A stretch of DNA of 64,000 nt from Clostridia bacterium (GCA_017517865.1 JAFWYB010000068.1:1-64000); one strand, 5' to 3'; positions 25,728 to 34,735 are shown, counted from the first letter of the stretch. Notes: generated by a model from the sequence alone, not told the origin. Made by a program: numbers and translations.

Positions 25728-27128
25728 ATGGAAGAGAAACTTCTCGACATCGTTGTTACAATCAACGGCTATCTTTCAGACTATGTTCTGCTTATACTTC
25801 TTATAGGCATCGGTCTGTTCTACACAATCCGCACAAAGTTCATTCAGGTGCGCTGCTTCCCCGAGGCAATGAAGAGAGCCTTCGGCGGTATCTCATTCAA
25901 GGGTGGCAAGCATGAGGGCGGTATCAGTGCTTTCCAGGCTCTTGCAACAGCAATCGCAGCTCAGGTTGGTACAGGTAACATCGTTGGTGCCTGCGGCGCT
26001 ATTCTTATCGGTGGTCCCGGTGCTATATTCTGGATGTGGATTATCGCATTCTTCGGTATGGCAACAATCTACGCCGAAGCAGTTCTCGCTCAGGAAACAA
26101 GGTGTGTAAACGCAGACGGCTCAGTTGACGGCGGTCCTGTTTATTACATCACAAAGGCGTTCAAGGGCACATTCGGCAAGGCTCTTGCCGGCTTCTTTGC
26201 AATCGCATCAATTCTTGCTCTCGGCTTTATGGGCAGTATGGTGCAGTCAAACTCAATCGGTGAAAACTTCGAAGCTGCTTTCGGCGTACCCTCATGGATT
26301 GTAGGTATCGTTGTTGCTCTTATTGCAGGCTTCATCTTCATCGGCGGCGCTCAGCGTATCGCATCCGTAACAGAAAAGATTGTTCCCGTTATGGCAGCTC
26401 TTTATCTTATCGGCGGTATCATCGTTCTCGGTGCCAACATTACAAAGATTCCCGAAGCATTTGCTCTTATCTTCAAGTGCGCATTCAGTCCCTCTGCAGC
26501 CTTCGGCGGTGCAGTAGGTATCACAATCAAGGCAGCAATCACACAGGGCGCAAAGAGAGGTCTCTTCTCAAACGAAGCAGGTATGGGTTCAACTCCTCAC
26601 GCTCACGCTCTTGCAAAGGTTGAAAAGCCCCATGATCAGGGTGTGCTTGCTATGGCAGGTGTGTTCATCGATACCTTTGTTGTTCTCACAATGACAGCTC
26701 TCGTTGTAATTTCAACTCTCTACACAAAGGGCGGCATCCTCGAAACAGGCGTTGCACCCGAGGGCGTAGCAAAGACCAATATGGCTCAGCTTGCATTCGG
26801 TAGTGTGTTCGGTGAAAAGTTTGGCGGTATGTTCGTTGCAGTATGCCTTCTCTTCTTCGCATTCTCAACTATCATCAGCTGGAATCTCTTCGGTAAGGTT
26901 AACGTTGTATACCTCTTCGGCAAGAAGTCAGAAAAGATTTATGCAGCTATTGCAGTTATATTCGTATTCCTCGGCTCATGCCTTTCAAACGACCTCGTTT
27001 GGGAGCTCACGGATATGTTCAACCAGCTTATGGTTCTTCCCAACGTGCTTGCTCTCGTAGCGCTTTCGGGTATAGTTGCAGTTGCAGCTAAGAATAAGAA
27101 AGCCAAGAAGGAAAAGGCAAAGAAATAA
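25728..27128 (+). CDS. Sodium:alanine/glycine symporter, AlsT/AgcS family
   Basis: A 466-residue transporter with about eleven helices. Family signatures include ISAFQALATAIAAQVGTGNIVG, GGPGAIFWMWIIAFFGMATIYAE, and the SNEAGMGSTPHAHA loop that forms the sodium and substrate site. The glycine riboswitch upstream argues for glycine (and probably alanine) as the substrate. The ATG at 25728 follows TTGGAGGAATC. The reading frame is open further upstream, but that stretch lies in the riboswitch. The tail ends in a lysine-rich stretch. Confidence 0.92.
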   Translation: MEEKLLDIVVTINGYLSDYVLLILLIGIGLFYTIRTKFIQVRCFPEAMKRAFGGISFKGGKHEGGISAFQALATAIAAQVGTGNIVGACGAILIGGPGAIFWMWIIAFFGMATIYAEAVLAQETRCVNADGSVDGGPVYYITKAFKGTFGKALAGFFAIASILALGFMGSMVQSNSIGENFEAAFGVPSWIVGIVVALIAGFIFIGGAQRIASVTEKIVPVMAALYLIGGIIVLGANITKIPEAFALIFKCAFSPSAAFGGAVGITIKAAITQGAKRGLFSNEAGMGSTPHAHALAKVEKPHDQGVLAMAGVFIDTFVVLTMTALVVISTLYTKGGILETGVAPEGVAKTNMAQLAFGSVFGEKFGGMFVAVCLLFFAFSTIISWNLFGKVNVVYLFGKKSEKIYAAIAVIFVFLGSCLSNDLVWELTDMFNQLMVLPNVLALVALSGIVAVAAKNKKAKKEKAKK

Positions 27129-27141
27129 GCACAGAAAAATC

Positions 27142-27174
27142 AATCGGCATCCGTGAGGGTGCCGATTAGTTTTT
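27142..27174 (+). terminator. Terminator of the symporter gene
   Basis: AATCGGCA (27142-27149) pairs with TGCCGATT (27160-27167), followed by AGTTTTT. Confidence 0.75.
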
Positions 27175-27184
27175 ATAACTTATT

Positions 27185-28501
27185 TTATGCTACCGTTATT
27201 TCACCACTGAGTGTACAGCCGGTTTTGCTGTAAGGACTCATAGGCACAACATTGACCTTGTATGTACCGCTCTCAAGCACGCCGAGATTTACACTCTTTC
27301 CGTCGTCAACGGCGTGTACATAATCGGAAAGAACTGTATTGCTGTAAACGGTTTTAAGTCCCTTTGTTACCGTTACGGTGTAGCTCTGAGCATCGTAATA
27401 TCCCTTTGCATCAGGGAAGGAGATAACCGTCTCGTTGTTTTCGTTTATCTCAGCGGTAATTTCATCATCTGCAAAAACGGGAGCAGTATCAAAGGATTTA
27501 AGATTATTCCAGGTGTAATAGTGAGCTTTTTTATCTGCAACATCTGTAAGATAGTAATCGGCCTCGCTGTAGAAGGTACCGTTATGCAGATCGTAAAGCT
27601 GAATTCTGATATTGCCTTCTGCGTCAGCCTCAACGATGTAAAAGCTTGCAGATTCGATTGTAGTACCTGCGTCACCGTCAACGTAATTGTTGTTGCCTAT
27701 AAGACCGGTAAGACCGCCTGTGCCGAGGGCGGTGAAGCTTCCCTGCCATATTGAGCGGGGGTCAGCGGCGTTATAGTGTGAATGACCTGAGAAATTCACA
27801 ACCTGGGGATATTTGCTCAGCACTGTTCTTATGCTTAAGTCGCTCCAGTTTATGCTGCCGTAAACGGTCATTGTGGGGTGAGGGTGCTGGAAGACGAATA
27901 CGGGCTTGTCGCCGGTATCTGCAACGGCCTTTCTGATTTCTGCATCGAGCCACTTTGTTTTATCTCCGTAGTTTTCGTCAGAGTCGGCGTATGAAAGACC
28001 TATAAAATGATAGCCGTTTATAACGGTATGAGTGTCAGGACTTTCGCTTACATACTTTTTGTAGTTAACAAAGGCATCCTCGCATTCGCCCTCTCTCTGC
28101 TCAATGAATTCGTGGTTACCCATGCATACGAGCATCTGAGTTTCTTCGGGACATTCCTCGTCAATTATTTCTCTGAAGGCTTTATATTCCTTTTCTCTGC
28201 CCCATTCGGTCATATCGCCGCAAACCATAACCGCATCAAAGCCCTTGTAGCTTTCGTGCGTGTTACTGTAAGAGCTAACCTCTGAGAACAGCTCTCTGAA
28301 GCGTTTTTCGTTTATGTCCTCCTCTTCACCGCTCAGATGTATATCACTGCACACGGCGAAGCGTATTACCGGGGTGAAGCTGTCGGGTGCCTCGGGCGGC
28401 TCCTTGCAGATGGGACTGCCCAGAGAGCTTACCGAGAAAAACGCCGAGAATACAACGGAAAGAAATTTTGAAAAAAGCTGAAATAAGGGTTCAAAGTTCA
28501 T
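27185..28501 (-). CDS. Exported calcineurin-like metallophosphoesterase
   Basis: A 438-residue protein. A hydrophobic N-terminus (LFQLFSKFLSVVFSAFFSV) suggests export or anchoring. The phosphoesterase core has all blocks: CSDIHLSG near residue 51, CGDMTEWG near 94, MGNHEFIE near 126, FQHPHP near 203 and SGHSHY near 237. The last 110 residues are a beta-rich domain ending in LSGEITVA. Its start codon is one base beyond the rsmF stop, with AAAGGAGG inside the end of rsmF, so it is the last gene of that operon. The substrate is unknown; nucleotides or phosphodiesters are typical. Confidence 0.82.
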   Translation of the reverse strand: MNFEPLFQLFSKFLSVVFSAFFSVSSLGSPICKEPPEAPDSFTPVIRFAVCSDIHLSGEEEDINEKRFRELFSEVSSYSNTHESYKGFDAVMVCGDMTEWGREKEYKAFREIIDEECPEETQMLVCMGNHEFIEQREGECEDAFVNYKKYVSESPDTHTVINGYHFIGLSYADSDENYGDKTKWLDAEIRKAVADTGDKPVFVFQHPHPTMTVYGSINWSDLSIRTVLSKYPQVVNFSGHSHYNAADPRSIWQGSFTALGTGGLTGLIGNNNYVDGDAGTTIESASFYIVEADAEGNIRIQLYDLHNGTFYSEADYYLTDVADKKAHYYTWNNLKSFDTAPVFADDEITAEINENNETVISFPDAKGYYDAQSYTVTVTKGLKTVYSNTVLSDYVHAVDDGKSVNLGVLESGTYKVNVVPMSPYSKTGCTLSGEITVA

Positions 28502-28502
28502 A

Positions 28503-29870
28503 TTATTGTCCTCCTTTTATTCTTAACCCTTTCGGGTAATGATTTTTTGCTCTGCCGGAAACTACCTTTACGCCGCCCAGAGTGCAGCCGCAGACGGTTA
28601 CAACCGCCCAACCGTTTTCACAGTCTGTTTCAAATTCTTCTCCGCGGAGATATTTCTTTATTTCTTTACCGTCGGGAGAAAGGTCAATTTTTCTTCTGAA
28701 ATTCTGGCCCATAGCCATAAAAAACTGATGATGAGGCTGAAGATAGCTTTTTTTCACTTCACCCACGGTCACTCCGCAGGAAAAAGCAAGTCCGTCTTTT
28801 ATATGCATATCACCGCTGAAAAGAACGGGATGAAAATTATATGTATGAAGGCTCTGACTGTCATAACCGCAAAGCACATCCTCAAGAAAAGAGGTAACCG
28901 TCGGGTCTGTTTTTTCTTTTTTTGTTTCCTGCTTTTTTCTGCTGCCTTCAGCGTGTACGCAAGTGCAGTGTAAAAGCGCCATAAACTGACCTTCACCCCT
29001 GCTCTTGTGTGGATAAAACCTTCTGCAGCGGTTTATTTCAGGAGTACTGCAGCCCTCGAAGAATATGCCGTCAGAGGTGCTTTCAACAACTCTTTTGCTG
29101 ACCTCGAGCAGCTCAAATTCGGGGTGGTCGCTGAGAAAAGAGTCGATAAGCATTTCGTTTTCCTCAAGAGAGAAGGTGCAGGTGGCATAAATTATATATC
29201 CGTCACCCTTAAGGCAATCCACGGCATTTTCAAGTATCTCACGCGAGCGTATCGCACACATTTTTACGTTTTCCTCGCTCCATTCTGAAATGGCGATTTC
29301 CTCCTTGCGGAACATACCCTCGCCCGAGCAGGGAGCGTCAACCATAATAAGGTCAAAGGAGTGTGGAAAGCTTCTTGCCAGCTTCTTTGTGTCCATACAG
29401 GTGGTTACGGTGTTTTTCAGGCCGAGTCTTTCAATGTTCCCCGTGAGTATTCTGCACCTTGAGGGAATTATCTCGTTTGAAACAAGAAGCCCCTTTTCAC
29501 CGAGCTTATTTTTCAGCTGAGTGCTTTTTCCGCCGGGGGCGGCACACATATCAAGTATTTTCCAGTCAGTCTCAATGTCAATACATTCTGCGGGAGCCAT
29601 AGCACCCGGCTCCTGAATGTAAAACATTCCTGCGTGATGAAAGGGGTGGTTGCCGATTCCGTCATACTCAAAGTAAAATCCGTTCTCAACATAGGGTATT
29701 CTTTCAATGGGAAAGGGACAGATCTGAATAAATTTTTCCGTTGATATTTTGTCGGTGTTCACCCTTAGCGCTCTTACGGGCTTTTCGCTGAGAGCGGAAA
29801 GGTAATTGCCGAATTCATCACCGAGAAGCGTTTCCATTCTGTTTTTATATTTTTCCGGTAAGCTTATCAT
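28503..29870 (-). CDS. rsmF: RsmF/NSUN-type rRNA (cytosine-C5) methyltransferase
   Basis: A 455-residue protein that places m5C in rRNA. The SAM-binding motif DMCAAPGGKSTQL is near residue 108. The two catalytic cysteines lie in DAPCSGEGMF (near 180) and TCTFSLEENE (near 231). A C-terminal PUA-like RNA-binding domain follows from about 330 (PHHQFFMAMG, then LRGEEFET). It lies between rsmE and the phosphoesterase gene with gaps of three and one bases. The exact target base cannot be read from the sequence. Confidence 0.88.
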   Translation of the reverse strand: MISLPEKYKNRMETLLGDEFGNYLSALSEKPVRALRVNTDKISTEKFIQICPFPIERIPYVENGFYFEYDGIGNHPFHHAGMFYIQEPGAMAPAECIDIETDWKILDMCAAPGGKSTQLKNKLGEKGLLVSNEIIPSRCRILTGNIERLGLKNTVTTCMDTKKLARSFPHSFDLIMVDAPCSGEGMFRKEEIAISEWSEENVKMCAIRSREILENAVDCLKGDGYIIYATCTFSLEENEMLIDSFLSDHPEFELLEVSKRVVESTSDGIFFEGCSTPEINRCRRFYPHKSRGEGQFMALLHCTCVHAEGSRKKQETKKEKTDPTVTSFLEDVLCGYDSQSLHTYNFHPVLFSGDMHIKDGLAFSCGVTVGEVKKSYLQPHHQFFMAMGQNFRRKIDLSPDGKEIKKYLRGEEFETDCENGWAVVTVCGCTLGGVKVVSGRAKNHYPKGLRIKGGQ

Positions 29871-29873
29871 ATA

Positions 29874-30620
29874 TTATTCCTTTACGTTCATTTCAATATG
29901 TAGCATACACATACCGACGGCGGCTATTGCTGCAGTTTCGGTTCGCAGTATTCTGCTGCCCAGAGAAAGAGGTACGGCACCCGCGGAAAGCATCAGGTCT
30001 ATTTCCTTTTCCTCAAAGCCGCCCTCGGGACCAATCAGTATGCCTATTTTCATACCGCTTTTTATAGAATCAAGAGCTTCTTTGGTTGCTGTCATACCCC
30101 TTTCATTTTCGTAGGGTACTATAAAAAGGTCAAAGTCCCGCACTCTTTCCTTCAGAAGAGAAAGGGGAATTACATCACCGATTTCGGGTATGATGCTGCG
30201 CTTGCTCTGCTTGGCGGCACTTTCGCTTATTGCCTGCCAGCGCTGAATCTTGCTCTTTTTCTTTTTTTCTTCAATTTTCACCACACAGCGATGCATTTCG
30301 CAGGGAACTATTCTGTGTACCCCGAGCTCAGTGCATTTCTGTATGATAAGCTCCATTTTATCAGCCTTCGGAAGCCCCTGGAAAAGATGTATCTCCACGG
30401 GAAGCTCTGTATTCTGAAAGCCTTCTTCTATAATTTCGGCAACGGCACAGTGCTCGCTCAGCTGAGTGAGCTCACAAAGAGAGCTGACCCCTTTTTCGCT
30501 TATGAGAAGGCGGTCGCCCATTTTCATACGGAGCACGTTTTTTATGTGGTTAAGGTCGCTTCCTTCAATATAATAGCAGTTGTCCATACGGCTGTCGGAC
30601 GCTGCAAAAAAGTTAAACAT
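29874..30620 (-). CDS. rsmE: 16S rRNA (uracil-1498-N3) methyltransferase
   Basis: A 248-residue SPOUT methyltransferase. The N-terminal PUA-like domain (HIKNVLRMKMGDRLLISEKG) is followed by the knotted SAM site: ILIGPEGGFEEKEIDL near residue 196 and LSLGSRILRTETAAIAA near 219. It modifies U1498 of 16S rRNA in assembled 30S subunits. It probably forms an operon with rsmF, whose start lies three bases downstream. Confidence 0.94.
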   Translation of the reverse strand: MFNFFAASDSRMDNCYYIEGSDLNHIKNVLRMKMGDRLLISEKGVSSLCELTQLSEHCAVAEIIEEGFQNTELPVEIHLFQGLPKADKMELIIQKCTELGVHRIVPCEMHRCVVKIEEKKKKSKIQRWQAISESAAKQSKRSIIPEIGDVIPLSLLKERVRDFDLFIVPYENERGMTATKEALDSIKSGMKIGILIGPEGGFEEKEIDLMLSAGAVPLSLGSRILRTETAAIAAVGMCMLHIEMNVKE

Positions 30621-30640
30621 AGCTATCCTTCTTTTCCCGG

Positions 30641-31210
30641 TTATGAATTTTTAGCGTTAAAATTAATGGCACCGCGAAGACCGTGGCGCATAATTGCATA
30701 GATTACTTTAGCGAGGTCCTTTGCGCCCATGTGAGAGGGCTTGTTCAGCCAGCTCCAGAGTATGCTTGTCATACCTGCCGCGATAAACTGAGCAATATAA
30801 GCGCCCAGCTCAGACGTGCTTTCTGAAGGCAGGAATTTGCCCGTAATGCGGTTGAAGGTTTCACCGAGTCCTATTGAGCCCTTGTCACTGAGCAGAACGA
30901 GAAAGGTTTCTTTGTTCTTTTCAATATATTCAAGCACTCTTGTAAGAAAAAGACATATATCTCTCGGCTCACTGCTGTCGCTCTGAAGGATGATATCTAT
31001 ATCATATGCAATGTCACTTATTATATCGTCATAAAGATCGAACTGGTTTTCGTAATGTCTGTAAAAGGTGCTGCGATTGATATCTGCACCGTCGCAGATA
31101 TCCTTTATGGTAATCGAGTGCAAAGGTGCTTCCTTCATAAGCTCTATAAGGCTTTCTTTAAGAAGCTTTTTTGTCATTTTTACTCTTCTGCTGTCTGCTT
31201 TCTTTTCCAT
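30641..31210 (-). CDS. TetR-family transcriptional regulator
   Basis: A 189-residue regulator. The N-terminal HTH (LKESLIELMKEAPLHSITIK, then DICDGADINRSTFYRHYENQ) is typical of TetR/AcrR proteins. The C-terminal helical part contains a YIAQFIAAGMTSILWSW stretch seen in TetR proteins linked to ABC exporters. It is divergent from an ABC transporter operon, with two inverted repeats in the shared spacer, and lies 20 bases upstream of rsmE. It probably represses the transporter and itself. Confidence 0.88.
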   Translation of the reverse strand: MEKKADSRRVKMTKKLLKESLIELMKEAPLHSITIKDICDGADINRSTFYRHYENQFDLYDDIISDIAYDIDIILQSDSSEPRDICLFLTRVLEYIEKNKETFLVLLSDKGSIGLGETFNRITGKFLPSESTSELGAYIAQFIAAGMTSILWSWLNKPSHMGAKDLAKVIYAIMRHGLRGAINFNAKNS

Positions 31211-31267
31211 AGCTGACCCGCTCCTTTAATTTGATAACAATATTTTAACACAAGCAGAATGAAAAAG

Positions 31268-31307
31268 CAACATAGTGTTGACAAAAAATCACAAAAATAC
31301 TATTGTG
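31268..31307 (+). promoter_or_regulatory. ABC-operon promoter with candidate TetR operators
   Basis: TTGACA (31278-31283), a 17-base spacer and TATTGT (31301-31306). CAACA-TAG-TGTTG (31268-31280) overlaps the -35 box and CACAA-N8-TTGTG (31290-31307) spans the -10 box. Confidence 0.55.
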
Positions 31308-31400
31308 TGCAAAATTTTATTTTTCTACTGTTCAAAACATAGAATATATGGTATGATTATTTAAAGGATAAATTCTAAAGGTAGAAAAGAAGGAAAAAAT

Positions 31401-32096
31401 ATGCTTTCTGTGAAAAACGTAACGAAAAAATACGGCAGACTTCTTGCTAATAATAATGTAAGTCTTGAGATATCTCCGGGCGAAATAGCTGTGCTTTTAG
31501 GCCCCAACGGAGCCGGTAAGTCAACTCTTATAAAGGCTGTGTGCGGTCTTCTGCGCCACGAGGGGGAAATAACTCTCAATTCAATGAATAACAAAAGCCT
31601 TGAGGCCAAGAGTCTTCTCGGCTACGTGCCGGAGTTACCTGCAGTTTATGATCTGCTTACGGTCAGTGAGCATCTGCAGTTTATTCTCAGAGCTTATAAG
31701 ACAGAGGATGACGGACTTGCGGAAAAGCTTCTGCGCCGATTTGAGCTTTACGACAAAAGAGACAAGCTTGCAAAGGAGCTTTCAAAGGGAATGCAGCAGA
31801 AGCTTTCAATATGCTGCGCTCTTGTGCACAGACCTAAGGTTGTAATTTTTGACGAGCCTATGGTGGGTCTTGATCCTCATGCCATAAAACAGCTCAAAGA
31901 GATATTTTCAGAGCTTAAAAATGAGGGCGCAAGCGTGCTTATCAGCACCCATATGATAGACAGCGTTGAGGATTATTGGGACAGTGTATATATTATGGTA
32001 GGCGGTCAGCTCAGAGCCCACCGTAAAAAGAGCGACGGTGATTTCAGCCTGGAGGAACTGTTTTTCTCGGTTACGTCAGAGGGAAGTGTAAGGTAA
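31401..32096 (+). CDS. ABC transporter ATP-binding protein
   Basis: A 231-residue ATPase with Walker A LLGPNGAGKSTL (near residue 33), a Q-loop region LGYVPELPAVYDLLT, the signature ELSKGMQQKLSICCAL (near 125), Walker B VVIFDEPMVGLDP (near 147) and the H-loop STHMID. It belongs to the exporter type that works with an unfused permease. The last base of its stop codon is the first base of the permease start codon. Confidence 0.93.
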   Translation: MLSVKNVTKKYGRLLANNNVSLEISPGEIAVLLGPNGAGKSTLIKAVCGLLRHEGEITLNSMNNKSLEAKSLLGYVPELPAVYDLLTVSEHLQFILRAYKTEDDGLAEKLLRRFELYDKRDKLAKELSKGMQQKLSICCALVHRPKVVIFDEPMVGLDPHAIKQLKEIFSELKNEGASVLISTHMIDSVEDYWDSVYIMVGGQLRAHRKKSDGDFSLEELFFSVTSEGSVR

Positions 32097-33655
32097 TGGG
32101 TGCATTAAGCTATCTTTTTTTTGCAAGGCTCAGAAATCAGGTTAAGGAATTTGTAAGAAAGCCCTCCAAGCTTATTATGACAGCCGTTTTTGCTCTTGCA
32201 ATAGGTGTAACTCTTTTGGCTGATTCAGGTGGAGCGCCTCATTACGGCAGCTACAGAAGTATTGAGGAATTTTATGCCGTTGTGGCAGTTCTCTACGGTG
32301 CGGTGTTTGTAACCGTGGCAAAAAACGGATTTTCCAACGGCGGCTCCGTTTTCAGTATGGCTGACGTAAATCTTATTTTTGTTTCACCGGTCAAAGCGTC
32401 GTCGGCGCTTTTCTTCGGTATGCTTCAGCAACTGGGAAAATCTCTTTATCTGGGCGTTTTTCTGCTGTTTCAATATACCCTTGCAAGGGAGTATTACGGT
32501 ATAGAGTATACGACCCTAATTCTTGTTGCTTTCGGCTATGGGATAACGGCACTGTTTTCTCAGATGACGGCAACTCTTATATACATGGCAGTCAGCTCGT
32601 CAGACAGAAAAACCAAGATAGGAAAAGCCGTGTTTTACGGGGTAGTGGCTGCTTTTATCGGTGCTGCGGTCATAAGGGGCGGGCTCATCGGAGACTTCAC
32701 AATCGAAAAAGCGGTTTATGCTGTCAGAAGTACGTTTATGTATTTTATGCCGGTCAGCGGCTTTGTTACTCTCGGAGTAGAGGGTGCTGCCTCGGGTGAG
32801 GTTATCAAGCTTATTATCAGCCTCGGTACGGGGCTTGCCTTCAGCATTGCCTATTATATATTGATTTCAAAGGCAAGAGGAGATTATTACGAGGATGTGC
32901 TTCTTTCGGCACAGACCTACTTTTCAGCCGTAACTGCGGCAAAAGAAGGTAAGGCTGCTGAGGTTACGCCGAAAAATGTCAGAGTCGGCAGAGAGGGGCT
33001 TACACGCGGCTACGGAGCATCTGCCGTAAGTGAAAAGCACAAAACCGAAAACCGCAGAAGCAGGGTGCTTCTGCTTGATAAGATATCTCTTGTAATAACG
33101 GCTATGCTTGCTCTTTACAGCTTTATTCTGCCTTCGGTCACGGGTATATTCGTAACCTCGGTATACACCCTTACCATAACCGTTGCGGCCGGTCGCTGGG
33201 CAAAGGAGCTCGCTTATCCTTATATATATCTCATACCCGAAAAGCCGTTTAAAAAGCTGGTTTATCTTATACGGGAGCAGATACCCTCGGTGATAATTGA
33301 AAGTATAATCTGTTTTATTCCCGTGCATTTTATACTGAAAACAGATATATTGCTCACGCTCTCAATGATGGCGGCAAGGGCAGCCTTCGGGCTCATATTC
33401 ATCGGTGCGAATCTTGTTTTTCAGAGACTTTTCAGCAGTGCTTCAAAGACAGTGCTCACCATAACGCTTTATATGCTCTTTACGGCGGCTTTTTCTATGC
33501 CTGCCATTATTTGCGGCGTACTTGTAAGCTTTTTTGCACCCTTTAACCCGGAGCTTTCACTCCTTGCAACCGTACCTGTGAATGCGGTTGTTTCGGCGGT
33601 AATACTGTTCGCGGTAAGAAACGTATTGCAATATTCCGAATATAATAACAGATAG
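32096..33655 (+). CDS. ABC exporter permease (ABC_export family)
   Basis: A 519-residue membrane protein with about twelve helices in clusters at 30-60, 100-240 and 340-510, separated by a soluble loop near 275-330 (KEGKAAEVTPKNVRVG, then SEKHKTENRRSRVL). The MGALSYLFFARLRNQVKEFV start and the SMADVNLIFVSPVKASSALF stretch match the putative ABC exporter permeases of Firmicutes. The substrate is unknown; TetR control suggests a drug, peptide or bile-type compound (inference). Confidence 0.75.
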   Translation: MGALSYLFFARLRNQVKEFVRKPSKLIMTAVFALAIGVTLLADSGGAPHYGSYRSIEEFYAVVAVLYGAVFVTVAKNGFSNGGSVFSMADVNLIFVSPVKASSALFFGMLQQLGKSLYLGVFLLFQYTLAREYYGIEYTTLILVAFGYGITALFSQMTATLIYMAVSSSDRKTKIGKAVFYGVVAAFIGAAVIRGGLIGDFTIEKAVYAVRSTFMYFMPVSGFVTLGVEGAASGEVIKLIISLGTGLAFSIAYYILISKARGDYYEDVLLSAQTYFSAVTAAKEGKAAEVTPKNVRVGREGLTRGYGASAVSEKHKTENRRSRVLLLDKISLVITAMLALYSFILPSVTGIFVTSVYTLTITVAAGRWAKELAYPYIYLIPEKPFKKLVYLIREQIPSVIIESIICFIPVHFILKTDILLTLSMMAARAAFGLIFIGANLVFQRLFSSASKTVLTITLYMLFTAAFSMPAIICGVLVSFFAPFNPELSLLATVPVNAVVSAVILFAVRNVLQYSEYNNR

Positions 33656-33677
33656 TCAGGCTTTTTGGGTAACACGT

Positions 33678-33715
33678 TATTGACTTATCACCGTTGCGGT
33701 GTTAAAATGTCAATA
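33678..33715 (+). promoter_or_regulatory. Promoter embedded in nested inverted repeats
   Basis: TTGACT (33680-33685), a 17-base spacer and TAAAAT (33703-33708). Outer arms TATTGAC/GTCAATA (33678-33684 with 33709-33715) and inner arms CACCG/CGGTG (33689-33693 with 33697-33701) overlay the promoter. This looks like a repressor-binding site. Confidence 0.55.
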
Positions 33716-33738
33716 CAGAATAATTCGGAGGCGAAAAA

Positions 33739-34383
33739 ATGAAAAAATCAACATCCGCAAAAATACTTGCTGTTTTAATAGCACTTATATTTGTTTTCTC
33801 GGCATGCCCTTTGAGAGGACAAGCTGCAGACACAGAAAAAAGCGTTGCAAAGGTCAGTTATATGTGTGTCGTCAGAAGTCCCGGCCACTGCTGGATTTAC
33901 GTTGAAAATATCAGCAAAAAGACAACACTGACTGTCGGCGCCTATGAGCTCGCACCGGGTGAAGGTGTTTCGGTGGGCACCTTCGGCCCCACCCGCTATG
34001 ACGGCTACGGAATATACTATAACATCGAGGCCTACTGCGAAACGCAGTACGGTATGAGCGGCTGCAAAACCCTTACTGAGGAGGTAACAGCCTCTGAGCT
34101 CAAGCAGCTCAGCGACGGCATACTTTCATTTAAAAACAGCTGGAGTCCCTTCCGTAACTGCATAGCCTTTGCGGCACAGATGTGGAATCTTGTTTCGGAA
34201 AAGAAAATGTCAAATCTCATTTTTCCTGCTTTTTCAAGCATGCAGATGTTCTTCAAGGGTTGCAGTACCGATACGGTAAAGCAGAAGCCGGTTACTGCAG
34301 ATGAGGTTTACAGACAGAGGGGCACGGGCAGTAATGCTTATCTTGACGGCGTAAAGAAGATATCCTTGGGCGACCTTGCATAA
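33739..34383 (+). CDS. Secreted protein, putative permuted papain-fold (NlpC/P60-like) enzyme
   Basis: A 214-residue exported protein with a signal peptide ending near GQAAD (about residue 30). A His in SPGHCWIYVEN (near 53) precedes a Cys in FRNCIAFAAQMWN (near 139). This His-before-Cys order, with VGxYxLxPGExVSVGTFG between, is the layout of permuted papain-fold amidases. I recall similar uncharacterised secreted proteins in Firmicutes. A wall-peptide or lipid amidase role is plausible but unproven. It is a single gene with its own promoter and terminator. Confidence 0.5.
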   Translation: MKKSTSAKILAVLIALIFVFSACPLRGQAADTEKSVAKVSYMCVVRSPGHCWIYVENISKKTTLTVGAYELAPGEGVSVGTFGPTRYDGYGIYYNIEAYCETQYGMSGCKTLTEEVTASELKQLSDGILSFKNSWSPFRNCIAFAAQMWNLVSEKKMSNLIFPAFSSMQMFFKGCSTDTVKQKPVTADEVYRQRGTGSNAYLDGVKKISLGDLA

Positions 34384-34389
34384 TATACG

Positions 34390-34428
34390 GCATACGCGGT
34401 TTTTACCGTGTATGCTTTTTGTTTTTTT
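34390..34428 (+). terminator. Intrinsic terminator
   Basis: GCATACGCGG (34390-34399) pairs with CCGTGTATGC (34406-34415) with one wobble, followed by TTTTTGTTTTTTT. Confidence 0.75.
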
Positions 34429-34686
34429 ATATGTAACTCTTTGTTAAATTTTATTTTAAGTTTGTATATTATAATTTTTACGTTGGTAAATCTGTACATC
34501 TTTTTGGAAAAATACAGCCGAAAAAGTCTGTTGCATATACAATTGTTGTTTTTGTTGTGAATTTTAACAATGTTTAAAATGACGAAAAAACACAAGCTTT
34601 TTATCAAATTGGGGCTAAAAATTACAAAAAAAGCATAGTATTTTTTTAAAAAACAAAAAAATATCTAAAAATCTCTCAATTTTATA
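34429..34686. other. AT-rich intergenic region without visible gene
   Basis: About 260 bases of A/T-rich DNA with many A and T tracts between the terminator and the next promoter. I see no open frame, convincing RNA fold or repeat. Curved, tract-rich DNA upstream of a promoter can act as an UP-type element, but that is speculation here. Confidence 0.5.
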
Positions 34687-34735
34687 TTGCAAAATGACGA
34701 TAGTTTTTGTATAATGGTAAAAGTGACAATCGTCA
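34687..34735 (+). promoter_or_regulatory. Promoter of the PucR-type regulator with inverted repeat
   Basis: TTGCAA (34687-34692), a 17-base spacer and TATAAT (34710-34715). TGACGAT (34695-34701) and ATCGTCA (34729-34735) flank the -10 box as an inverted repeat, suitable for autoregulation. Confidence 0.6.

Noticed and set aside
34420-34700. AT-rich stretch considered as a replication origin
   Set aside because: No DnaA-box cluster (TTATCCACA-like) is visible and no dnaA, dnaN or gidA gene is near.
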